From: an uncultured Roseburia sp.
Lineage (GTDB): Bacteria > Bacillota > Clostridia > Lachnospirales > Lachnospiraceae
NCBI GenBank assembly: GCA_934292805.1
Contig: CAKQXQ010000022.1
Span: forward strand, 1 to 38,051
Reading direction: 5' to 3'
DNA: 38,051 nt
A program made the translations under genes and the position numbers. This document shows, piece after piece, positions 31,524-38,051 of the stretch. The notes under the pieces are model-generated. The model was not told where the DNA came from. It worked only from the letters and a program-made list of their open reading frames with translations, and searched no databases. Each line of letters starts with the position of its first letter. Positions within the stretch are counted from its first letter, which is position 1.

Positions 31524-32399
31524 TTAATCGAACTTCTTTATTGCCTTAAGCTGTATGAAACTTAAAATTGTCATGACAATAAACAGACAAACAGCAATTG
31601 CAGATGCATATCCCAGATTCAGATTTGTAAATGCTTCCTGCATAATTCGATACGCCAACAGAGATGTTGAATCTCCCGGTCCACCTGATGTCATAGCATA
31701 TACTAAATCAAAGCTGGTCAGACGCCACATTGTAAAGAAAATAGAAAGGCTTAATATTGTTTTCATTATATTTGGCAATGTAATTGAGAAGAAAGCACGA
31801 ACAGGCCCTGCTCCATCAATTTTAGCTGCCTCATAAATGTCCGCTGACAGGAACTGTAATGCTGCAAGCACCAAAATTGAAAAGAACGGTAAATCTTTCC
31901 ATAAATCCACTGCAATGACTGCTCCCTGTGCCGATCCTGCATGAACAAGCCAATCATAGTGAAAATCCGGTACGAATCTTCGGATTAAATCGTTAATTAA
32001 TCCATAAGCATCATTGAATGCCCATCTCGCAGCAAGTCCTGCTACTACCATGGGCATTGCCCATGGTATAAGTACAATTGTTCGCAGGAATTTTTTTCCT
32101 TTAATCTTCATATTTAACATTAACGCAAGAATCACACCTAATATCAAATGGAAAAACATGGATACTGCTGTAAATATCACAGTAAATCTGATAGAAGATA
32201 ATAATTTCTGATCCTTGAATATCCTTAGATAATTTGCCAGCCCAACAAACTGAAAATCATTTCCCTTTAACAAACTCATGTCATAAGTACTGTTTATAAA
32301 GGTCATAATGATCGGATAAAGCGTAGTAAATACTCTTACAAGCACAACCGGAAGTACCAGAAGCCATGCTATCCACAATCCTTTTGTCTTCTTTTCCAT
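31524..32399 (-). CDS. Carbohydrate ABC transporter permease, MalF type
   Basis: A 291-residue permease with six spans and the CUT1 EAA loop (YEAAKIDGAGPVRAFF, then ITLP). The first periplasmic stretch, NSTYDMSLLKGNDF, is typical of this partner. Together with the MalG-type protein it forms the channel for an oligosaccharide delivered by the lipoprotein encoded upstream. A GGAGG-like site precedes the ATG, and the gap to the binding-protein gene is 38 bp. Confidence 0.93.
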   Translation of the reverse strand: MEKKTKGLWIAWLLVLPVVLVRVFTTLYPIIMTFINSTYDMSLLKGNDFQFVGLANYLRIFKDQKLLSSIRFTVIFTAVSMFFHLILGVILALMLNMKIKGKKFLRTIVLIPWAMPMVVAGLAARWAFNDAYGLINDLIRRFVPDFHYDWLVHAGSAQGAVIAVDLWKDLPFFSILVLAALQFLSADIYEAAKIDGAGPVRAFFSITLPNIMKTILSLSIFFTMWRLTSFDLVYAMTSGGPGDSTSLLAYRIMQEAFTNLNLGYASAIAVCLFIVMTILSFIQLKAIKKFD

Positions 32400-32437
32400 T
32401 GATTTTTACCTCCTGTAAAGCATGAATGCACGATCTA

Positions 32438-33700
32438 TTACTTTATTACATATGTATCAACTGCCTGTTGTGCTTTTTCACAAAATGTCTCTAATGTCAG
32501 CTCGTCAGAAACATATTGCTGGAATAAGGAACCCATTTCACTGATAAATTCCATTGCCTGTGGTGCCATCGGACGTGCAAGAAGTTCTGTATTGTCCACA
32601 TATTCTTTTATCTCATCCAGACCCGGCAGATTCATTGCTGCCAGTTCATCGCTTTCCAGAACATCTGTTCTTGCAGGAAGTCTCATTGTCATTTCTGTGT
32701 AATCAAGCTCTCCCTGTTCACTTGCCGCATATTCAAGGAATTTCTGTGCTGCTTTTTTATTTTTTGATGCACTGTTGAGTACATATCCCCATGTAGATAT
32801 ATAAGCTGACTTCTTTTCAAATGTTGGCATAGGTGCTATATGCTGTTTATCCGGGCCATATTTTCCGGAATTGACAAAAGTCTGAATCGCACCTACATAC
32901 ATAAATATTGATGCGTACTCTCCATCAAAAAATTTCTGCATCATCGGATCATACTGATCTGCCAGCTGGGAGATTGGTGTTTCATTTTTCTTCATCATAT
33001 CGTACATAAATTTGACAGCTTCCTGTGTTTTAGGGTTTGTCCAATCATAGTAATCACCGCCAAACAGGTTTACAAATGTTCCGATTGAATTAAATACATA
33101 TGTTTTTTCCCAGGCATCTCCATATCCGTACTTGCCATCTGCTGAATTCGCTTCAACATATTTTTCAAAATCTTCCTTTGTCTTAATCTCTGTAAGACCT
33201 GCATTTGCCATCTTTTCTTCATCTACCCAGAAAGCAAGAACATCCATAAAGCATGGCACAGAATAAACATTATCGCCTGCCATTGTCATCTCCTGCATAT
33301 ATTTCTGTGGGAAATTTTCCATGACTTCCGGGGTCATAACCGTATCCTGAAGCGGTTCCAAATATCCGGTATTCTTAAATGCACTCATCATTTCATCATT
33401 AATTGTAATGACATCAATGCTGTCATCTCCGGATGAAAGAATTGTTGTTATTTTTGCCTGACGGTCATCCGTATTCGTCGGACATGCAATTGTTTCAATT
33501 TCCAAACCAGTTGCCTCTTCCGCTTTGCGGATATACTCATCAAAAGCTTTTCCATAAGTTGTATCCTGTGTCATTAAGGTAATCTTATTTGAGTTTTCAT
33601 TCTGCTCAGCCTCAGAATTTCCTCCGGACTTTCCACAGCCTCCACATAGTCCGGCAATCATTGTTACGGTAAGTAATACACTGATCATTCTTCTTTTCAT
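32438..33700 (-). CDS. Sugar-binding lipoprotein of CUT1 ABC transporter
   Basis: A 420-residue extracellular solute-binding protein of family 1. It has a lipoprotein signal MKRRMISVLLTVTMIAGLCG ending near Cys22, then a Gly/Ser/Asn-rich tether. The body shows the alternating two-lobe fold of MalE-like proteins: ITLMTQDTTYGKAFDEYI at the first strand, DVITINDEMM, MDVLAFWVDEEKM, SAYISTWGYVLNS and KKAAQKFLEYAAS. It is the first gene of the operon, with a GGAGG site and a promoter at 33809-33836. The bound sugar cannot be read from sequence. The operon's GH172 enzyme suggests a furanoside. Confidence 0.92.
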   Translation of the reverse strand: MKRRMISVLLTVTMIAGLCGGCGKSGGNSEAEQNENSNKITLMTQDTTYGKAFDEYIRKAEEATGLEIETIACPTNTDDRQAKITTILSSGDDSIDVITINDEMMSAFKNTGYLEPLQDTVMTPEVMENFPQKYMQEMTMAGDNVYSVPCFMDVLAFWVDEEKMANAGLTEIKTKEDFEKYVEANSADGKYGYGDAWEKTYVFNSIGTFVNLFGGDYYDWTNPKTQEAVKFMYDMMKKNETPISQLADQYDPMMQKFFDGEYASIFMYVGAIQTFVNSGKYGPDKQHIAPMPTFEKKSAYISTWGYVLNSASKNKKAAQKFLEYAASEQGELDYTEMTMRLPARTDVLESDELAAMNLPGLDEIKEYVDNTELLARPMAPQAMEFISEMGSLFQQYVSDELTLETFCEKAQQAVDTYVIK

Positions 33701-33808
33701 TTCTTAACCCTCCGTTATTTAAATTGTACATTTCAGCATTGACTGCTTTTTGTTGATATCATCATAAAAAAACACACGTTAAAAATAAATATATTTTTTT
33801 ATGTATAT

Positions 33809-33836
33809 TTTATAATTTTTTTCGTTTTTTTAGCAA
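33809..33836 (-). promoter_or_regulatory. Probable promoter of sugar operon
   Basis: On the minus strand TTGCTA (33831-33836) and TATAAA (33809-33814) are 16 bp apart in very AT-rich DNA. The leader is about 100 nt. I see no clear catabolite (cre) site. Confidence 0.45.
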
Positions 33837-33897
33837 ATTATTGTATTTTTTTATTTCTTTTATTAAAATTAATCAATGGAAGGAGTGACAACATAAT

Positions 33898-35697
33898 ATG
33901 AAGCTATTCACCTCATTAATCAATACAATAAAAGAACATTTTCGTTTAAAACTGATCATTTGCTTTGTTACCTGTGCTATACTTCCCCTGCTTATCCTTG
34001 GGGCAATATCTTATAAAATATCCTATAGTATGGCGAAAAGCAATATCTTAAAAGAAACGAAAATAGCCTGTGAAAAGAATCAGGCTATGCTTGAAAACCG
34101 AATGACGCAAATAGAAAATCTGGCAGACTCTATCCACTTTAATTTGAGTGTATTATGCTCAACACCGGAACTGCCTGTGTCAAAATACCTTGACACTCTG
34201 TCTTCTGTAAGAAACAATGTTACTTCAATGGCTGATTCCTTTCATATTTATCATATTAATATCTTTTTGCCGGATGATAGTTTTGCCTCTGACGAAGGTC
34301 TTACTTTCTGTCCTTTATCAGCACTTGAAAACTACAATGTACAGTTGAGTGATTTTTCAAATCAGGGAATTGCTCCTAAATGGATTTTTCGGAAACAAAT
34401 TAACTTTCCATATATGGTAAGTAAAAATGAAAATCCTTCCGGTGTATTCTCCTGCTATAGATCTGCACAGGTTAATTCACAGTCTTATTGTTTTGCCATT
34501 CACATAACAAGCGACGAATTAAGCTACTACTTAAACAGTTTTCCGGCAGATAACCCTTCGCTTTCTTACATAGTCAATACTGAAGGCATTATTTTATCAA
34601 GTACAGATGAAAAATTACTTGGCACTTCTTTATCAGACGAAAAACTTAATGCAATTGCAAACAATATGAAAGCTGCTCATTTCTCGTACGATAATTGCGA
34701 AGTAATATCTGTACCTGTACATAACCAGTTATTTCTGGTTACTGAAACTCCGGATTATTATATCCGTGAAAGTTCTTCCATACTTGTGAAAATGATATTT
34801 ATTTGTTTCATGATCATTGTTCCTTTGACTATGTTTTCCATCATCTGTGTGGCTGATCAGATGACAAATAAAATTAATCACTTATCTCATTCAATGTCGG
34901 AAATTAATATGAATGATGTGATCGATGCTACACAGATCAACAATTTAGTCCCTTCAAATTCTACTCACCTGGATGAAATTGATACATTAACAGTCACCTG
35001 TGCGAACATGATCACCGAGCTGAATTCCAGCTTTGAGAATAACCTGCATTTAAAAATACAGGAGGAAAAACTGAATTATCAGTTGTTACAATCACAAATC
35101 AATCCACACTTTCTGTATAACATTTTAGCATCTGTCCAAAATCTGTTATCTTTAGGAGAAATCAGTAAAGCAGATAAAATGTTATCTGATTTATCACGTT
35201 TTTATAGAGGCTTACTACGCACCTCTAATGATCTGATTCCAATAAAAAAGGAATTGGAAATTGCACAATTATATATGGAGATGGAGGCTCTGTGCAAAGA
35301 TAATTTGTTTGACTGGGATATCTATCTGGAAGATGGAATAGAAAATTTTCTTATTTGTAAGTTCACATTACAACCGATATTAGAGAATTCCATTCAACAT
35401 GGTTTAAAAGGAAATGGCACTCCTATGCATATCCATATTTCCATTACCTATGATGATGACATGATCGAGATTCTTATTTCTGATAATGGAATTGGTATAT
35501 CTGCTGAAAAACTGAATGAAATTCAAGAGAGCATTGAATCAAAACATATCCACTACGAGAAGCACTTCGGAATCAGCAATATAAATTCACGTATAAGTTC
35601 GTCTCTGCAGGGACATGGCACACTTAAAATAGAGAGTTCTAAAGATTCCGGGACAGCAATTTATATCAGAATTCCGCAATTACTGGAGGATGACTAA
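33898..35697 (+). CDS. YesM-type sensor histidine kinase
   Basis: A 599-residue membrane kinase. Spans lie at about 17-39 and 295-318 and enclose a ~255-residue extracellular sensor of the Cache-like size class. A HAMP-like linker and coiled helix follow. The LytS/YesM phospho-acceptor helix is QSQINPHFLYNIL with His404, then a HATPase domain with FTLQPILENSIQHGLK and ISDNGIGIS. It is divergent from the sugar operon and overlaps the regulator gene by 1 bp. Such pairs sense extracellular carbohydrate, often with a binding protein, and switch on the adjacent transporter (known for the family). Its AAGGAG site is clear. Confidence 0.9.
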   Translation: MKLFTSLINTIKEHFRLKLIICFVTCAILPLLILGAISYKISYSMAKSNILKETKIACEKNQAMLENRMTQIENLADSIHFNLSVLCSTPELPVSKYLDTLSSVRNNVTSMADSFHIYHINIFLPDDSFASDEGLTFCPLSALENYNVQLSDFSNQGIAPKWIFRKQINFPYMVSKNENPSGVFSCYRSAQVNSQSYCFAIHITSDELSYYLNSFPADNPSLSYIVNTEGIILSSTDEKLLGTSLSDEKLNAIANNMKAAHFSYDNCEVISVPVHNQLFLVTETPDYYIRESSSILVKMIFICFMIIVPLTMFSIICVADQMTNKINHLSHSMSEINMNDVIDATQINNLVPSNSTHLDEIDTLTVTCANMITELNSSFENNLHLKIQEEKLNYQLLQSQINPHFLYNILASVQNLLSLGEISKADKMLSDLSRFYRGLLRTSNDLIPIKKELEIAQLYMEMEALCKDNLFDWDIYLEDGIENFLICKFTLQPILENSIQHGLKGNGTPMHIHISITYDDDMIEILISDNGIGISAEKLNEIQESIESKHIHYEKHFGISNINSRISSSLQGHGTLKIESSKDSGTAIYIRIPQLLEDD

Positions 35698-37283
35698 TGT
35701 ATAAAATTATGATCATAGATGACAACCATATATCTGTTGATGGTATTTGCCATAACATTAACTGGCCTGCTTTAAATGCAGAAGTCATTTGCAAAGCATA
35801 TGACGGTCAGCAGGCTCTTGATTTTTTACAAAATAATACTGTTGATTTAATTATTTCCGATATTGAAATGCCGCAGTTAAATGGCTTATCACTCGCCCAA
35901 AATGCCTTAAAAATTAATTCATCCATAAAAATAATACTTATCAGTGCTTTCGATAAATTTGAATATGCCAGGCAGGCTATACGTCTTGGTGCTTTTGACT
36001 ATATAGAAAAGCCTCTTGATTATTCTTATCTGGAAAAAATTATTCATAACGCACTTGATATGCTTGACAAAGAGCAGAGAAACCTTGAAATATTAAAAAA
36101 AAGCCGTCCCATCATGGTTGATAATTTCTTTCATAAATTAATACTGTCCTCAAGTGATGAAGCTCGATTTACACTTGCAAATTATACAGATTATCTTCAA
36201 TTAAAATACGACTATCATTGTTTTCAGGCTATTGTGATCCGAATACAAAATGCTTCAGAAATCAAAGATAACTATGGTATTGAAGAGTATCACATAAAGC
36301 TGATGAGTTTGTCAGATACCATAGAAGATCTTTTCAGGGATCATTTTTCCCTTGTTCATACGTTAACGACTTTTGATGAAATTGTTCTGTTGATCGGTCA
36401 CAATTATCCTAATCAAAAAAGCTTTTACAATATTTCGTACGAACTGTTAGAGAAACTAATACAGCTTTATAAAAATAATTTTTTCGAATTAAATATTGGG
36501 ATTGGTAGTATTGTCAAATATCTGTGGTCTTTGTCTGTTTCGTATTCCAGTGCTTTAAAATCTTTGGAATACCGTTTTTTCTTTCCGCAGAAAAATATAT
36601 TTACAATTAGTGATACAAACGACAAAGATTATTCTGTAGAATTATATGATATTTCAGGAACTGAAGAATTGATACAATTTTTATGCAAAAATGATTTAGA
36701 AGGAATCGAAAAATGGATTCGTACATTTTCCGAAGGTTTAATCAATAATTACAAAAGTAAACAATTTATATTTTTACAAATTTATCAGCTTTTAGGGCAT
36801 TTATTAAAATTTCTTTGTGACATGGGTATGAATATCAATGACATGGAAAAAGATATTATTAAAACATATCAATGCCTTGATTCTTTCTCGACAAGCACGG
36901 AGATTTTCCAGTGGCTTTCGAGTTTATGTCAGGCAATATCTAATAAAATTAATCTTTCAACACAAAGCCATCAGGAACATGTTTGTACAGCAACTATGGA
37001 TTACATATACCAACATTATCAGGACAATACACTATGCCTAAATGATATTGCTGACAATGTCAATATCAGTCCGGCCCATCTCAGTGCCCTGTTTAAAAAA
37101 CATCGCCAGCAAAATATTTCTGATGTGATTACGGATATCCGCATTGAAGCTGCATGTAATCTGTTAAAAAATACAAATCTTTCATTAAAAGAAATTAGTT
37201 CCAAAGTAGGATATTCAAATCAGTACTATTTTAGTTCATGTTTTAAAAAGAAAACTGGTAAAACACCTTCATCGTATCGATAA
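35697..37283 (+). CDS. YesN-type response regulator with AraC DNA-binding domain
   Basis: A 528-residue regulator. The N-terminal receiver has the acidic pair at IIDD (residues 7-8), phospho-acceptor Asp55 in ISDIEMPQLNG, the conserved Ser/Ala near ILISAFD and Lys in IEKPLD. A long central region (about 130-410) of unknown role follows. The C-terminal AraC-type double helix-turn-helix (about 425-528) includes LNDIADNVNISPAHLSALFK and ISSKVGYSNQYYFSSCFKK. It should activate the divergent sugar operon, and perhaps itself, after phosphorylation by the upstream kinase. The start codon ATG overlaps the kinase stop. Confidence 0.93.
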   Translation: MYKIMIIDDNHISVDGICHNINWPALNAEVICKAYDGQQALDFLQNNTVDLIISDIEMPQLNGLSLAQNALKINSSIKIILISAFDKFEYARQAIRLGAFDYIEKPLDYSYLEKIIHNALDMLDKEQRNLEILKKSRPIMVDNFFHKLILSSSDEARFTLANYTDYLQLKYDYHCFQAIVIRIQNASEIKDNYGIEEYHIKLMSLSDTIEDLFRDHFSLVHTLTTFDEIVLLIGHNYPNQKSFYNISYELLEKLIQLYKNNFFELNIGIGSIVKYLWSLSVSYSSALKSLEYRFFFPQKNIFTISDTNDKDYSVELYDISGTEELIQFLCKNDLEGIEKWIRTFSEGLINNYKSKQFIFLQIYQLLGHLLKFLCDMGMNINDMEKDIIKTYQCLDSFSTSTEIFQWLSSLCQAISNKINLSTQSHQEHVCTATMDYIYQHYQDNTLCLNDIADNVNISPAHLSALFKKHRQQNISDVITDIRIEAACNLLKNTNLSLKEISSKVGYSNQYYFSSCFKKKTGKTPSSYR

Positions 37284-37292
37284 CATTTACTG

Positions 37293-37319
37293 ATAAAGCC
37301 CGCAGACTGCGGGCTTTAT
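37293..37319. terminator. Bidirectional terminator after YesN-type gene
   Basis: A 13-bp palindromic stem, ATAAAGCCCGCAG (37293-37305) with CTGCGGGCTTTAT (37307-37319), has its central bases forming the loop. It lies between two convergent genes. Confidence 0.88.
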
Positions 37320-37325
37320 CGTTAT

Positions 37326-37868
37326 TTAATACATTGCCAGAATCATCTGTGCAGCCTCAACCAGACTTCTGCTGTAATCCATACTGTTTTTCTGCAAATA
37401 TCTGAAGGCTTCCGGTTCGGTCATTCCATTTCGCTCAATAAGTATCGCCTTAGCCCTGTCTATGATCAGTCTTTCTTCCGGACTACGCTGTATTGGTCCT
37501 TTCTTTTTTTTCTTTCTGCCACTTCCATATCCCGGCAACAGCATTTCAATCGTTGCTATAATATCAGAAGCATGAAAAGGAACAAGCAGTTTTACACAGC
37601 GATTGGAATATGTCTCCATCGAAGCATCCTTTGTGAGTACGATCATACCAAATCCGGATGGGAGATACTCAGACAGCTCTGTATAATTCATATCCTTCAA
37701 TCTCTGAGTGCAGATTACCACTCCACAGTCTCTGTCATTGGCCATTCTAAGCACCTCAGAGCCCCGGGAACATAGTTCTACATCCATCATCAGACCGCTG
37801 CTTTTGATGACCTCAGCCATTTTGTTTGCATCTTCTGCTCTGGGCATTGCTAAAATTATACTGCCCAT
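37326..37868 (-). CDS. ANTAR-domain antiterminator with pseudo-receiver
   Basis: A 180-residue protein. The N-terminal ~110 residues have the alternating strand-helix pattern of a response regulator receiver (IILAMP, then DCGVVICTQRL, then FGMIVLTKD, then VKLLVPF). The phospho-acceptor strand reads GVVICTQ, with no aspartate. A Lys-rich linker leads to the C-terminal ANTAR RNA-binding domain at about 127-180 (ERLIIDRAKAILIERNGMTE, then AFRYLQKNSMDYSRSLVEAA). ANTAR proteins bind paired hexaloop hairpins in leader RNA to prevent termination, often of nitrogen genes. With no phosphorylation site, control must be by another route. AGGAG precedes the ATG. Its target and operon partners lie outside the window. 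Confidence 0.88.
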   Translation of the reverse strand: MGSIILAMPRAEDANKMAEVIKSSGLMMDVELCSRGSEVLRMANDRDCGVVICTQRLKDMNYTELSEYLPSGFGMIVLTKDASMETYSNRCVKLLVPFHASDIIATIEMLLPGYGSGRKKKKKGPIQRSPEERLIIDRAKAILIERNGMTEPEAFRYLQKNSMDYSRSLVEAAQMILAMY

Positions 37869-37985
37869 ATGCTCCTGCCACTCAAAATATGTGTAAATAT
37901 ACTCACATCGAGATAATGTAAACTCTCACGAGTTTTACTTACTGTTTCTCCGTGTATGCTTTTGATTGACCGAAATCATATCTAC

Positions 37986-38051
37986 TCACAGGTTCTTGTA
38001 CACTCCACAGTCGTAAATTCCCGAAATAGCCTTCGGTACACACTTACATTT
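37986..38051 (-). CDS. Possible 3' end of an upstream gene (partial)
   Basis: The last 22 codons of a minus-strand frame enter from the right edge and end at a TGA (37986-37988). They encode KCKCVPKAISGIYDCGVYKN and one more residue. Three cysteines and ordinary codon use make it look like coding DNA, but it is too short to name. The following 117 bp up to the ANTAR gene contain a GTAAACTC/GAGTTTTAC hairpin at 37918-37938 and no other gene. Confidence 0.3.
   Translation of the reverse strand, partial: KCKCVPKAISGIYDCGVYKNL

Noticed and set aside
1..38051. CRISPR arrays, tRNA or rRNA genes, integrases and transposases
   Set aside because: I found no regularly spaced direct repeats, no cloverleaf candidates and no recombinase-like proteins on either strand.

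Overview
The window looks like chromosomal DNA of a low-GC, Gram-positive gut Clostridium relative, most likely a Lachnospiraceae member. The evidence is AT-rich intergenic DNA, AGGAGG-type ribosome binding sites, a DUF5721 protein, LL-diaminopimelate aminotransferase (dapL), a Tad-like secretion locus, a YesM/YesN two-component pair and CUT1 sugar transport genes without their own ATPase. I could run no database search, so the family calls rest on motifs read by eye.

Positions 1-7.9 kb are an accessory, scarred region. It starts with a membrane zinc-ribbon protein cut by the window edge. Next come a truncated Old Yellow Enzyme-type reductase, a membrane-anchored alpha/beta hydrolase followed by a MarR regulator, and an antibiotic-resistance-type ABC-F ATPase with a long structured leader. 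The ABC-F gene ends inside a decayed second copy of a shikimate dehydrogenase gene. An intact copy of that dehydrogenase lies upstream of the ABC-F gene. Positions 7.9-11.4 kb hold a DUF5721 gene, a 628-bp giant imperfect palindrome that exactly fills the gap to a convergent histidine kinase gene, a response regulator gene that has lost most of its receiver domain, and a cold-shock gene.

Positions 11.4-20.9 kb are mostly housekeeping or envelope genes: a GH3 beta-N-acetylhexosaminidase, a CPBP protease with a DUF4190-like tail, a CapA-family protein, dapL, a eukaryotic-type HisA, IMP dehydrogenase (guaB) and a CorC/HlyC-type membrane protein. Two related intergenic hairpins are found here. 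Positions 20.9-27.4 kb are an eight-gene minus-strand operon of a reduced Tad-like system: two TadZ/MinD-like proteins with degenerate P-loops, a CpaF-type ATPase, one TadB/TadC-like platform protein and four small single-span pilin-like proteins. One of the four is only 59 residues long.

Positions 27.6-37.3 kb hold a DegV lipid-binding protein and then a coherent sugar locus. It comprises a PfkB fructokinase-like enzyme, a GH172 (DUF2961) glycosidase, two permeases and a binding lipoprotein on the minus strand, with a divergent YesM/YesN sensor and regulator. GH172 together with a fructokinase-like kinase suggests use of difructose anhydrides or related furanosides. The window ends with an ANTAR antiterminator whose receiver-like domain lacks the phospho-acceptor aspartate.

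The items I would look at first are the giant palindrome, the reduced Tad-like operon, the ABC-F/aroE fusion scar and the response regulator deletion.
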